This document shows positions 1-8,280 of a DNA stretch of 64,000 nucleotides, in pieces. The first letter of the stretch is position 1. Each line of letters starts with the position of its first letter. The notes below the pieces were generated by a model. The model was not told where the DNA came from. It saw only the letters and a program-made list of their open reading frames with translations, and made no database searches. This DNA comes from CALMFG01 sp963666035. Its GTDB lineage: Bacteria > Bacillota > Clostridia > Christensenellales > CALMFG01. The stretch covers positions 196,984-260,983 of the forward strand of contig CAXXJI010000004.1 in NCBI GenBank assembly GCA_963666035.2, in the 5' to 3' direction. The translations under genes were made by a program, and so were the position numbers.

Positions 1-1
1 T

Positions 2-589
2 TTATTCCCCAAGCGGGATCTGTTCGCCATCAAAGTGCCGGTCTTCAGCCACGAAAAACTGCCGAACGTCGAGGTTTCCTTGGGCCCCGAAATGAAATCC
101 ACGGGCGAAGTTTTAGGTGTATCGCGGGATTACAGCGAGGCTTTGAGCAAAGGTCTCATCGGTTCTGGCGTGAAAATACCCAGAAAAGGCGGCGGCAAGG
201 TGCTGATTACCGTGGCGGATAAGGACCGCCCCGAGATTGAACCGATCGCAAAACGTCTGGAAAGTCTGGGCTTTACACTGTACGCCACACCGGGTACGGC
301 GAATTACTTAAACAAAAATTATATTGCCGCGAATGTGGTGAACAAAATAAAATATGAAGAGAATAACATCTTTGATTTGATGGAAAGCGGTGACTTAAAG
401 CTGATTATCAACACGCCCACGCAAGGGCGCAACGCGGATAAGGATGGGTTCAAAATCCGCCGTGCGGCGGTAGAGCGACGCATTCCGGTACTAACTTCGC
501 TGGATACCGCCAAATCCATGGTGGACTGTATTGAAAACAACAAGACCGAAAGCCAGCTTAAGCCGATTAATTTGAGTGAGCTGTTTTAG
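2..589 (+). CDS. carB: Carbamoyl-phosphate synthase large subunit, C-terminal fragment
   Basis: The large subunit makes carbamoyl phosphate from bicarbonate, ATP and glutamine-derived ammonia, the first step of pyrimidine and arginine synthesis. Only the last 195 or so codons are here; the reading frame is open from base 2 and the gene starts before the window. The visible stretch begins FAIKVPVFS, typical of the end of the second ATP-grasp half, and continues into the allosteric MGS-like domain (GGKVLITVADKDRPE, then LGFTLYATPGTA and IINTPTQG). A GTG at base 35 is internal and not a start. pyrK follows 5 bases downstream and then pyrD and pyrE, so this copy probably serves pyrimidine synthesis. 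Regulation cannot be judged because the promoter lies outside. Confidence 0.95.
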   Translation, partial: LFPKRDLFAIKVPVFSHEKLPNVEVSLGPEMKSTGEVLGVSRDYSEALSKGLIGSGVKIPRKGGGKVLITVADKDRPEIEPIAKRLESLGFTLYATPGTANYLNKNYIAANVVNKIKYEENNIFDLMESGDLKLIINTPTQGRNADKDGFKIRRAAVERRIPVLTSLDTAKSMVDCIENNKTESQLKPINLSELF

Positions 590-594
590 AGGAA

Positions 595-1362
595 ATGATG
601 GGGAAAGAACTGAAAACAACGATTATCGATAATAAAGCAGCTGCGCGGGATATTTTTGAATTGACTTTACAAACTGAAAAGGGTCTTGAGTTTAAACCCG
701 GTCAGTTCGCCAATGTAGCGGTTCCGGAGGAGTCCCTTCTGTTAAAACGCCCTTTCAGTATCAATGATTACGACGCTGAAACGGGAATCATGACGTTTAT
801 ATACAAGGTAATCGGCAAAGGTACCAAAGCATTAAGCAAAATAAAATCGGGCGATTCGGTGGAGATTCTGGCGCCGCTGGGAAAAGGATTCCCTGTTTTA
901 GGCACTCAAAATACGGTCTTTCTGGTGGGTGGCGGCATCGGCTGTGCGCCTATGGAGAGTGTCATGGACGCTTATCCGAGTAATGATTACCATACTTTTT
1001 TGGGTTTTGATACCGCGGACAGCATCTATCACGAAAAAATGTTTACCGAAAAATCCACAAAAATTGTTTTTACCACAATAGACGGAACAAAAGGCATAAG
1101 AGGTCTGGTGACTGCGCCATTATCCAAAGCTTTAACCGAAAAAAAGCCGGATTATTTATTTGCCTGCGGGCCGATGCCTATGTTAAAAGCGTTGAAAGAC
1201 ATGATAGACGCCGAAAAGATTCAGGCTTATGTTTCTGTAGAAGAGCGTATGGGATGCGGGATGGGTGGATGCGCGGTCTGCGCTTGCAAAACCATCGGCG
1301 GATACAAAAAAGCTTGCGTTGAGGGGCCGGTATTCCCGATGAGCGAGGTGGTATTTGACTGA
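595..1362 (+). CDS. pyrK: Dihydroorotate dehydrogenase electron-transfer subunit PyrK
   Basis: This is the FAD and [2Fe-2S] subunit that passes electrons from the FMN subunit PyrD to NAD+ in type 1B dihydroorotate dehydrogenase, a cytoplasmic heterotetramer. Visible marks are the flavin motif RPFSIND (about residues 52-58), the nucleotide-binding GGGIGCAPM (112-120) and a C-terminal cluster of cysteines at about 221, 226, 229 and 241 (EERMGCGMGGCAVC, then ACVEG), which hold the iron-sulfur cluster. Length (255 residues) is normal. Two ATGs stand in tandem; the AGAGGA ribosome site at 588-593 favours the second (598). The stop codon overlaps the pyrD start (TGATG), implying translational coupling and a stoichiometric complex. 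Confidence 0.96.
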   Translation: MMGKELKTTIIDNKAAARDIFELTLQTEKGLEFKPGQFANVAVPEESLLLKRPFSINDYDAETGIMTFIYKVIGKGTKALSKIKSGDSVEILAPLGKGFPVLGTQNTVFLVGGGIGCAPMESVMDAYPSNDYHTFLGFDTADSIYHEKMFTEKSTKIVFTTIDGTKGIRGLVTAPLSKALTEKKPDYLFACGPMPMLKALKDMIDAEKIQAYVSVEERMGCGMGGCAVCACKTIGGYKKACVEGPVFPMSEVVFD

Positions 1363-2271
1363 TGGATACTTCGGTTAATCTTTGCGGTATCACGCTTAAA
1401 AATCCCGTCATAGCGGCCAGCGGTACGTTTGCTTTTGGCGAGTATTATGACGATTATTTTGATATATCCAAGCTCGGCGGCATCTCGCTGAAAGCGCTGA
1501 CAGCGGAAAAAACGCGAGGGCAACCCGCCGCCGCGTATCGCTGAGAGTGCAAGCGGTGTATTAAATGCTGTAGGCCTTCAAAATCCGGGCATCGATGCTT
1601 TTTTAAAAGATATTTATCCCAAGTTAAAAGACATTGACACCTGTCTCATTGCCAATGTGTCCGGCTCTGCTTTGGAAGACTATATCACTGTGATCGAAAA
1701 ACTAAACGATACGGATATACCGGTAATTGAGCTGAATATCTCCTGCCCGAATGTGAAGCAGGGCGGTATGCAGTTTGGCGCAACGCCCGAATCGACGGCG
1801 GAAGCAACCCGAGCGGCGAGGAAAGCCACCCGTAAGAAGCTGATGGTAAAACTCTCGCCCAATGTGACCGATATTGCGAACATCGCCAAGGCGGCGGAAA
1901 GAGAAGGCGCGGACGCGGTATCGCTTGTCAACACATTTGCCGCCATGGCGATTGACGCCCGAACCAGAAGGCCGATTCTCGCCAACGTCACCGGGGGCTT
2001 AAGCGGGCCTGCGATCAAACCGATTGCACTTCGAATGGTGAATCAGGTATTCAATGCGGTAAAAATCCCTGTAGTCGGTATGGGCGGCATTATGACCGGT
2101 ATTGATGCGGCGGAATTTATGATAGCGGGTGCCACAGCGGTGATGGTGGGCACGGCCAACATGGTGAGTCCGGGCGCAATGATACGTATCATATCGGAAT
2201 TTAAAGATTTTTTGAGAGAGCAGAAAATAGAAAGGGCAGGCGATTTGACAGGATCGCTCAAGGTGGATTAG
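1362..2271 (+). CDS. pyrD: Dihydroorotate dehydrogenase PyrD, type 1B, interrupted by a one-base frameshift
   Basis: PyrD oxidises dihydroorotate to orotate using FMN and works with PyrK. The gene begins at 1362 with MDTSVNLCGITLKNPVI but shifts frame: the first frame ends at a TGA near 1544, while the rest of the protein (REGNPPPRIAES, LNAVGLQNPGIDAF, then ELNISCPNVKQGG with the catalytic cysteine, and GTANMVSPGA) lies one frame over. One extra A in the six-A run at 1507-1512 explains this; with five As the text reads AEKREGNPPPR, as in the family. The repaired protein is about 302 residues, the normal length. Either the assembly has a homopolymer error or the gene is a recent pseudogene. 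The intact second half and co-translated neighbours make an error more likely. Confidence 0.93.
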
Positions 2272-2272
2272 T

Positions 2273-2854
2273 ATGGAAAAGGCACGTGCGATTGAGATTT
2301 TAAAACAAACCGGGGTAATGCAGGAAGGACATTTTAAGTTGACATCCGGCCGGCATTCTGATAAATATATGCAGTGTGCAAAACTTTTTATTTTGCCGGA
2401 TACATCGGCCGAAATGAGCAAAGCGCTGGCGGAGAAGTTTAGTGATACAAAGATAGACCTGGTAGTCGGTCCTGCGATCGGCGGCATCATTCTGGCCTAT
2501 GAAGTGGCAAGGCAGCTTTCTCTGCCAAACATCTTTGCTGAGCGTCAGGACGGCGATATGACTTTTCGGCGTGGATTCACTGTTAAACCCGGAACGAAGG
2601 TGTTGGTGGTGGAGGACGTGGTGACCACCGGCGGGTCGGTAAAGGAAGTCATTAAACTGACCGAATCCTTTGGCGCCGAGGTGGTGGGTGTCGGGGCCAT
2701 CGTGGACCGAAGCAACGGCAGGGTGGATTTTGGCACACGCTTTGAGGCAGTGCTTTCGATGGAGGTCGTTTCCTTCCCGCCGGAAGAATGCCCCATCTGC
2801 AAGACAGGCATGCCGCTGACAAAACCCGGCAGCCGAGTGACATTTAAAGAATAG
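2273..2854 (+). CDS. pyrE: Orotate phosphoribosyltransferase
   Basis: PyrE joins orotate to PRPP to give orotidine 5'-monophosphate, the fifth step of UMP synthesis, in the cytoplasm. The PRPP-binding motif of type I phosphoribosyltransferases is clear at residues 110-123 (VLVVEDVVTTGGS), and the early region has the expected GHFKLTSGRHSDKYMQ. The C-terminus holds a cysteine pair (CPICKTG) seen in the longer clostridial form of the enzyme. Length is 193 residues. The gene starts one base after the pyrD stop, so it belongs to the same transcript. The radical SAM gene starts 7 bases after its end. No internal promoter or terminator is visible. Confidence 0.96.
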   Translation: MEKARAIEILKQTGVMQEGHFKLTSGRHSDKYMQCAKLFILPDTSAEMSKALAEKFSDTKIDLVVGPAIGGIILAYEVARQLSLPNIFAERQDGDMTFRRGFTVKPGTKVLVVEDVVTTGGSVKEVIKLTESFGAEVVGVGAIVDRSNGRVDFGTRFEAVLSMEVVSFPPEECPICKTGMPLTKPGSRVTFKE

Positions 2855-2861
2855 GAAAAGC

Positions 2862-4190
2862 ATGGTACATACATACAAATATAAAGATTATTTTTTGGCA
2901 TTGGATGTGGAAAGCGGCTCGGTACACGTTTTGAGCGAACTGGCATACGATGCCATTAATGCGTTAAATGCGGGACAGCCGCTTAGCTGTCTTAGCAAGG
3001 AAGCAACCAACAGCGAAATAAACGAAGTCATGGCGGAGATCGCTGAACTGAAAAAAGAGGGGACTCTGTTCAGTGAAATGGAATATACGCCGGAAGATAT
3101 CAAAGCATTTGATCCGGTCGCCAAGGCACTGTGCCTGAACGTGACCACCGGATGCAATCTGCGGTGTGAATACTGCTTTGCCGGAGCGGGTCATGTACCG
3201 CATGAAAATATGAGCTTTGAGGTCGCCAAACAGGGTCTTGAATTTTTGATTGAAAACTCAAAAGATCGTGTTAACTTAGAGGTTGATTTCTTCGGCGGCG
3301 AACCCACATTGAATTTTGATGTGATTAAGCAGACAGTGGAATACGGCCGAAAAAGGGAAGCGGAGACCGGAAAGAAGTTCAGGTTTACTGTCACCACCAA
3401 CGGCTACTATGTCACCGATGAGATGATCGACTTTTTTAACGCCGAGATGAAAAATATCGTCATCAGTATGGACGGGCGAAAAGAGATCCATGACAGCATC
3501 CGATTGACAGCCGGCGGCGGCGCAAGCTATGATCGCGTACTCGAAACCGCCAAAAAGATTGTCGAATCGCGCGGGAATAAGGAATACTATATTCGAGGCA
3601 CCTATACAAAAAAGAATCTTGATTTTAGTCAAGACGTGATTGCAATGTATGACGCAGGATTTAAAGAGGTTTCGATTGAGCCGGTGGTGACCAGCGGCGA
3701 ACTTTCTTTGACCGAAGAGGATTTGCCCAAGATATTTGCCGAATATGAAGCCTTAGCGGCGTATCTGGAGGAGAACAGAAAAAAACGCGGACTGCATTTT
3801 TTCCACTTTACCATTGACCTTTCAGGCGGGCCGTGCCTGAACAAGCGCTTACGTGGATGCGGGGCGGGAGTGGAGTACTTTGCGGTCAATCCGGACGGCA
3901 ACTTATATCCTTGCCACCAGTTTGCGGGAGACAGCGAATTTGTTATCGGCAATGTTGTGGATGGCTTGACCCATTTTGAGCTACAAAAAAAGTTTAAAGA
4001 TGCACATATATATACCAAAGAATCTTGCGCTAATTGTGCGGTCAAATACTACTGCAGCGGTGGTTGTATGGCCAATGCGTATCATGCAAACGGTGATTTT
4101 AACAAGCCATACAAGCTGGAATGTGATATGATGAAAAAGCGGGTGGAACTCGGCATTGCACTTTCGGTTTTGGAGGAAGAGAATGATTGA
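2862..4190 (+). CDS. scfB: SCIFF-type radical SAM/SPASM peptide maturase
   Basis: This is a radical S-adenosylmethionine enzyme. The CX3CX2C motif for the catalytic 4Fe-4S cluster is at Cys98, Cys102 and Cys105 (GCNLRCEYCFAG). A SPASM domain with many cysteines for auxiliary clusters fills the last 120 residues (GPCLNK, GCGAG, LYPCHQF, CANCAVKYYCSGGC). The phrase LEVDFFGGEP and the N-terminal leader-binding region (about 1-80, with ALDVESGSVHVLSELAYD) match the family that forms thioether bridges in the six-cysteine SCIFF peptide of Clostridia. The usual 46-residue SCIFF precursor gene is not beside it; pyrE lies 7 bases upstream. The enzyme family is clear; the substrate is inferred. Its end overlaps the next gene by 8 bases. 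Confidence 0.85.
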   Translation: MVHTYKYKDYFLALDVESGSVHVLSELAYDAINALNAGQPLSCLSKEATNSEINEVMAEIAELKKEGTLFSEMEYTPEDIKAFDPVAKALCLNVTTGCNLRCEYCFAGAGHVPHENMSFEVAKQGLEFLIENSKDRVNLEVDFFGGEPTLNFDVIKQTVEYGRKREAETGKKFRFTVTTNGYYVTDEMIDFFNAEMKNIVISMDGRKEIHDSIRLTAGGGASYDRVLETAKKIVESRGNKEYYIRGTYTKKNLDFSQDVIAMYDAGFKEVSIEPVVTSGELSLTEEDLPKIFAEYEALAAYLEENRKKRGLHFFHFTIDLSGGPCLNKRLRGCGAGVEYFAVNPDGNLYPCHQFAGDSEFVIGNVVDGLTHFELQKKFKDAHIYTKESCANCAVKYYCSGGCMANAYHANGDFNKPYKLECDMMKKRVELGIALSVLEEEND

Positions 4191-4692
4191 AGAATTTAAT
4201 GGCATATCGCCCACATTTAAAGGACCAAAATATGTGCATTATTCAGCGGTGGTGATTGGGGACGTTTCCTGCAAGCGCCATGTCAGCATTTGGCCGAACG
4301 CGGTGCTCCGAGGCGATGAAAACCAAATTTTCATTGGAGAATGCACCAACATACAGGACGGATCGGTTTTGCATATTGATTTTGATAAACGTTTGGTGAT
4401 TGGGGACTATGTCACCATCGGACATAATGTCAATCTGCATGCCTGCAAAGTGGGGGACTGTTCGCTGGTCGGTATCGGGTCAATCGTGCTGGACGGCGCG
4501 GTGATCGGCGAAAACTGTCTGATCGCGGCGGGTTCGGTCGTGCCGCCGAATAAAGTGATCCCCGACAATTCGTTGTTTATCAAAGGCGAGATCAAACCCA
4601 GGATGATCGATCAGCGGGAAGAGCTTAAAAAACATGCTGAGCATTATTGGGAGCTTGCAAAAAAGTTTATCCGAACATCCAATTTTCTATAA
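4183..4692 (+). CDS. Gamma-class carbonic anhydrase family protein
   Basis: A left-handed beta-helix protein of hexapeptide repeats, related to gamma carbonic anhydrases and the YrdA/PaaY group, which hydrate CO2 or bind metal. Three histidines sit where the family binds zinc: His64 (VLHID), His81 (TIGHN) and His86 (NLHAC). The repeat core runs to about residue 140 and a C-terminal helix (EELKKHAEHYWELAKKF) packs on it. The start at 4183 was chosen because GGAGGAAG lies 4-11 bases before it; an upstream ATG at 4156 in the same frame lies inside the preceding gene and has no ribosome site. Carbonic anhydrase activity is not assured; many close relatives are of unknown activity. A terminator follows at once. 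Confidence 0.85.
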   Translation: MIEEFNGISPTFKGPKYVHYSAVVIGDVSCKRHVSIWPNAVLRGDENQIFIGECTNIQDGSVLHIDFDKRLVIGDYVTIGHNVNLHACKVGDCSLVGIGSIVLDGAVIGENCLIAAGSVVPPNKVIPDNSLFIKGEIKPRMIDQREELKKHAEHYWELAKKFIRTSNFL

Positions 4693-4695
4693 TCA

Positions 4696-4738
4696 AAAAG
4701 GCTGTCCATTCAAATCGGGCAGCCTTATTTTTTTGTTT
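4696..4738. terminator. Bidirectional rho-independent terminator
   Basis: A 10-bp stem (AAGGCTGTCC at 4698-4707 and GGGCAGCCTT at 4717-4726, one G-U pair) is followed by a T-run on the plus strand; on the minus strand the same hairpin is followed by CTTTTTG. It separates the convergent pyr-operon end and clpX. Confidence 0.85.
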
Positions 4739-6043
4739 TTATGATACTGTTTCGATCGTGTCGTGTTTGACGGCCGGTTTTTTCTTAGGCGTTTTTTGAC
4801 GTTTCATTGCATCTGGGTCATTCAGCATCAGCGGAATTTCCGTCTTTAAGACCGATTGTTTGGTGATGACACACTTATTGATATCGTCGCGAGAGGGGAT
4901 ATCGAACATCATATCTTTCAGCGTCAGTTCAATAATCGACCGCAACCCTCTGGCGCCTGTGTTGCGCTCAATCGCCAAATGGGCAATTTCTTTGAGTGCG
5001 TCCGGTTCGAATTCAAGTTCAACGCCGTCCATCTCCATCAACTTGGCATATTGCCGAATCAGCGAGTTTTTTGGTTCGGTTAAAATGCGAATCAACGCTT
5101 CTTCATCCAAGTTCTGCAAGGTTGCGATGACCGGAACACGGCCGACAAACTCAGGAATAAGTCCATATTTCAGCAAATCTTCAGGCAGAATCTGCTCGAA
5201 GAGCTCGCCGATATTTTTGTTGGACTTCGATTGAACTGTTGCGCCGAATCCCATCGATTTCTTGCCGGTACGTTTTTCGATGATTTTATCAAGACCGTTG
5301 AATGCGCCGCCGCAGATAAACAGAATATGACTGGTGTCAATCTGAATGAATTCCTGATGCGGGTGCTTTCTGCCGCCCTGCGGGGGAACAGAAGCCACCG
5401 TGCCTTCGATGATCTTTAAAAGCGCCTGTTGGACTCCTTCACCCGAAACGTCACGGGTGATAGAAGGGTTGTCGCTCTTTCTTGCAATCTTGTCGATCTC
5501 GTCTATATAGATGATGCCACGTTCGGCTTTTTTAACATCAAAGTCAGCGGCTTGAATCAGCTTTAAAAGGATGTTTTCAACGTCTTCACCCACATAGCCG
5601 GCTTCGGTTAAGCTGGTCGCGTCGGCCATGGCAAAAGGCACGTTTAAGATGCGCGCTAAAGTCTGCGCCAGCAAGGTTTTGCCGCTGCCGGTAGGGCCGA
5701 GCATCACGATATTGCTTTTTTGCAGTTCAACATCATCCGTGGAAATCTCAGAGTTAATGCGTTTATAATGATTATACACAGCAACCGCCAAAGTCTTTTT
5801 GGCTTCGTTCTGGCCAATAACATAATCGTTTAAAACGTCCATAATTTGCTGAGGCTTTGGAACATCGGCCAGATCAATATCCGTCAGTTCTTGAAAGTCC
5901 TCGTCAATAATCTCGGCGCAAAGGTCGATACATTCGTTGCAGATATATACGCCAGGGCCCGCAATAATGCGGCGCACCTGCTCCTGCGGTTTCCCACAGA
6001 ATGAGCATTTAATATGCTTTTTTTCGTCATAATATTTTGACAT
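4739..6043 (-). CDS. clpX: ATP-dependent Clp protease ATP-binding subunit ClpX
   Basis: ClpX is the AAA+ unfoldase that feeds tagged proteins to ClpP. The N-terminal zinc-binding domain has two CX2C pairs (Cys13/Cys16 and Cys35/Cys38, KCSFCGK and ICNECID). The Walker A motif GPTGSGKT is at about 116-123, Walker B (IIYIDEID) follows, and the loop MGFGA that docks on ClpP is present in the middle of the protein. At 434 residues it is full length. The gene lies 18 bases after clpP on the same strand, so the two are co-expressed, with tig further upstream. The last 30 residues are lysine-rich and poorly conserved. Confidence 0.97.
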   Translation of the reverse strand: MSKYYDEKKHIKCSFCGKPQEQVRRIIAGPGVYICNECIDLCAEIIDEDFQELTDIDLADVPKPQQIMDVLNDYVIGQNEAKKTLAVAVYNHYKRINSEISTDDVELQKSNIVMLGPTGSGKTLLAQTLARILNVPFAMADATSLTEAGYVGEDVENILLKLIQAADFDVKKAERGIIYIDEIDKIARKSDNPSITRDVSGEGVQQALLKIIEGTVASVPPQGGRKHPHQEFIQIDTSHILFICGGAFNGLDKIIEKRTGKKSMGFGATVQSKSNKNIGELFEQILPEDLLKYGLIPEFVGRVPVIATLQNLDEEALIRILTEPKNSLIRQYAKLMEMDGVELEFEPDALKEIAHLAIERNTGARGLRSIIELTLKDMMFDIPSRDDINKCVITKQSVLKTEIPLMLNDPDAMKRQKTPKKKPAVKHDTIETVS

Positions 6044-6061
6044 AGTGGTTTACCCCGTCAC

Positions 6062-6646
6062 TTAACCGCGTGCAGGAATGATTTCATCGACCACGCCATA
6101 GGCCAAAGCCTCTTCGGCGGTCATATAATAATCCCTTTCCACGTCTTTTGTGATCTTTTCCAGACTCTGGCCGGTTCTCTCTGCCATAATCCGGTTCATT
6201 TTTTCTTTGGTGCGCATAATATGATCAGCTACGATTTGGATATCCGTCGCCTGACCCTGAGCACCGCCCGAAGGCTGGTGAATCATGACTTCCGAGTTGG
6301 GCAGGAGTTTACGCTTGCCTTTGGTTCCCGCCGAAAGCAGAAACGCGCCCATAGAAGCCGCAATGCCGACACAGATGGTGGAGACATCGCTTTTGATGTA
6401 TTGCATGGTGTCATAAATCGCCATGCCGGCGGTCACAGAACCGCCCGGACTGTTGATATACAGGAAAATGTCCTTATCCGGATCTTCGGCTTCCAAAAAA
6501 ATCAGCTGGGCAACCACAAGGTTTGCCACAACATCATCAATGGGGCCGCCAAGGAAGATGATTCTATCCTTTAAGAGCCGTGAAAATATATCATAAGAGC
6601 GTTCGCCCTGATTGGTTTGCTCAACGACCATTGGTACTAAGTTCAT
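6062..6646 (-). CDS. clpP: ATP-dependent Clp protease proteolytic subunit ClpP
   Basis: ClpP is the serine peptidase that forms a double heptameric chamber and degrades proteins threaded in by ClpX or other Clp ATPases. The catalytic triad is visible: Ser98 in GIAASMGAF, His123 in MIHQPSGG and Asp172 in VERDYY. Length is 194 residues with the usual mature N-terminus (LVPMVVEQT). A ribosome site (AAGGAGC) lies in front of the ATG. Its own promoter, overlapped by a CtsR-like operator, stands between clpP and tig, so clpP-clpX can be induced by stress separately from trigger factor. Confidence 0.97.
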   Translation of the reverse strand: MNLVPMVVEQTNQGERSYDIFSRLLKDRIIFLGGPIDDVVANLVVAQLIFLEAEDPDKDIFLYINSPGGSVTAGMAIYDTMQYIKSDVSTICVGIAASMGAFLLSAGTKGKRKLLPNSEVMIHQPSGGAQGQATDIQIVADHIMRTKEKMNRIMAERTGQSLEKITKDVERDYYMTAEEALAYGVVDEIIPARG

Positions 6647-6682
6647 ATGTTTTCGCTCCTTACATTTTGCAAATTTTACACC

Positions 6683-6711
6683 ATCTTAACTTGCCGTAGC
6701 ATAATAGTCAA
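6683..6711 (-). promoter_or_regulatory. clpP promoter
   Basis: On the minus strand TTGACT (6706-6711) and TAAGAT (6683-6688) are 17 bases apart, with the clpP ATG about 37 bases downstream. The -35 box lies inside the CtsR-like operator. Confidence 0.65.
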
Positions 6712-6722
6712 GGAAAGTCAAA
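6706..6722 (+). promoter_or_regulatory. CtsR-like operator in front of clpP
   Basis: The tandem heptad AGTCAAGGAAAGTCAAA agrees with the published CtsR consensus RGTCAAANANRGTCAAA at every specified position but one (the seventh, G for A). It covers the -35 box of the clpP promoter, the position expected for a repressor of class III heat-shock genes. ctsR itself is not in the window. Confidence 0.8.
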
Positions 6723-6756
6723 CATGTTTTACCGTTTGTTAACGCTTTATTCGGTT

Positions 6757-8046
6757 TTATTTTTTTGCACCGAAATCCGCGTTAGAGAGCAAAAAGTCAA
6801 TCGTCTTGTCAAAGGCCAGTTTGGTTTCGATGCTCTCAAGCTGGTTCGCCGGTAAATCCTTCTTATATTCATCCAGCGTTTTTTTCATGCGCTGTGCGTT
6901 TTTCTCAAGTTCCGCATCAATATCCTTCGGTTCAGGCTTGATGTTTTCTTTTTCCATCACCGCTTCCAAAACCAGCTGGGACTTCACTGTGTTCTCAGCC
7001 TGTTCCTTGTACTGCGCTTTTAGGTCATCCAAGGTCTGTCCGGTGTACTGCAGATAGCCGTCCATATTCAGTCCCTGATACATCAGCTGATATTCAAACT
7101 GTTTTAAGTGATAATCAATCTGATTGTCGATCATGACATCGGGGATGTCCACTTTGCTTTTGTCCACCAGCGCGGTGATCACATTGTTTTCAGTTTCGTT
7201 CTTGGCGTTTTGAACGGCCGATACCATCAGCTGCGCTTTAATATCTTTTTTATATTCATCCAGTGTTTCAAACTCAGACACATCCTGCGCAAAATCATCA
7301 TCGATTTTGGGCAACTGTTTTTCCTGGATTTTATTCATCTTGCAGGCGAATACCGCTTCTTTTCCCGCCAGGTTTTCAGCCTGGTATTCCTTGGGGAAGG
7401 TCACTTTCACGTCTTTTTCTTCGCCGACTTTCATGCCCAAGAGCTGCGGTTCAAATCCTTCAATAAAGGTGTTCGATCCTAAATCCAACGCATAGTTTTC
7501 GGCAGTGCCGCCGTCAAATTTTTCGCCGTCTACCGATCCGGAAAAGTCGATGGTCACACGGTCGCCGTCTTTGGATTCTCGTTCCACTTCCACCCATCTG
7601 GCACTCTGCTCCGCGATGCGGTCGAGTTCGGCTTTCACGTCCTTATCGGTGACTTTAGGTTCTACCTTTTTGGCTTTAATGCCCTTATAATCGCCGAGTT
7701 TGACTTCGGGTCTTACCCAAAACTCTGCTGTGAATACGAGACCTTCTTCTTTGCCGATCTTTTCGATTGAAAGGTCGGGGTTGGAGACGGGGAAGAGACC
7801 ATGCTCTTCAATCGCCGCACGGTAGGCATCCGGGAAAGCAATATCAACCGCGTCCTCATAGAAAACGCCCTTGCCATATTGGGTTTCAATCACATTTCTC
7901 GGCGCTTTTCCCGGCCGGAAACCATCGATTTTGATATCTTTTCTTTGCTTTATGTAGGCTTTCTGTACGGCCTCTTCAAATGCTTCGGGGCTGACTTCAA
8001 TGGTTAACTTCTTCTTGTTAGCTACAACTTCTTCTAGCTTGCTCAA
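6757..8046 (-). CDS. tig: Trigger factor, ribosome-associated chaperone and prolyl isomerase
   Basis: Trigger factor binds the ribosome near the exit tunnel, shields nascent chains and catalyses proline isomerisation. The N-terminal ribosome-docking loop reads GFRPGKAPRNVIE, the central FKBP-like domain holds GDRVTIDFSG and LLGMKVGEEKDVKVTFP, and the helical C-terminal arms complete about 429 residues. The frame is open to an upstream TTG at 8061, but that codon lies within the ribosome site; the TTG at 8046 follows GGAGG at a proper distance and gives the family-like beginning MSKLEEVVANKKKLTIEV. It stands 110 bases before clpP, the usual Bacillota order. Confidence 0.94.
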   Translation of the reverse strand: MSKLEEVVANKKKLTIEVSPEAFEEAVQKAYIKQRKDIKIDGFRPGKAPRNVIETQYGKGVFYEDAVDIAFPDAYRAAIEEHGLFPVSNPDLSIEKIGKEEGLVFTAEFWVRPEVKLGDYKGIKAKKVEPKVTDKDVKAELDRIAEQSARWVEVERESKDGDRVTIDFSGSVDGEKFDGGTAENYALDLGSNTFIEGFEPQLLGMKVGEEKDVKVTFPKEYQAENLAGKEAVFACKMNKIQEKQLPKIDDDFAQDVSEFETLDEYKKDIKAQLMVSAVQNAKNETENNVITALVDKSKVDIPDVMIDNQIDYHLKQFEYQLMYQGLNMDGYLQYTGQTLDDLKAQYKEQAENTVKSQLVLEAVMEKENIKPEPKDIDAELEKNAQRMKKTLDEYKKDLPANQLESIETKLAFDKTIDFLLSNADFGAKK

Positions 8047-8106
8047 AAAAACTTCCTCCAAAATAATTTAACGGGACAACCCGCTTATTTTCTCTAAAAC
8101 TAAATT

Positions 8107-8135
8107 ATATTACCATAAGCCGAAAGGAAGCGCAA
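8107..8135 (-). promoter_or_regulatory. tig promoter
   Basis: Minus strand TTGCGC (8130-8135), 17-base spacer, TAATAT (8107-8112) preceded by TGG, an extended -10. The transcript leader is about 55 bases and holds a small GC hairpin at about 8071-8084. Confidence 0.6.
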
Positions 8136-8212
8136 GCAATAAGCTACTATATATATGCAAAATGATTCATCTTTGAAATTATAATAACCAAAAAACGACA
8201 ATTTTAATCACC

Positions 8213-8241
8213 TTGCATTGTACATGCGTTTTTGTTAATAT
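8213..8241 (+). promoter_or_regulatory. Promoter of the glycan gene cluster
   Basis: TTGCAT (8213-8218), 17-base spacer, TAATAT (8236-8241), about 33 bases of leader, then AAGGA and the GTG start at 8281. The six genes that follow have no clear promoter of their own. Confidence 0.5.
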
Positions 8242-8280
8242 TGTTTTATAAAAAATTGTGAGTGTTATATAAGGAATCTG

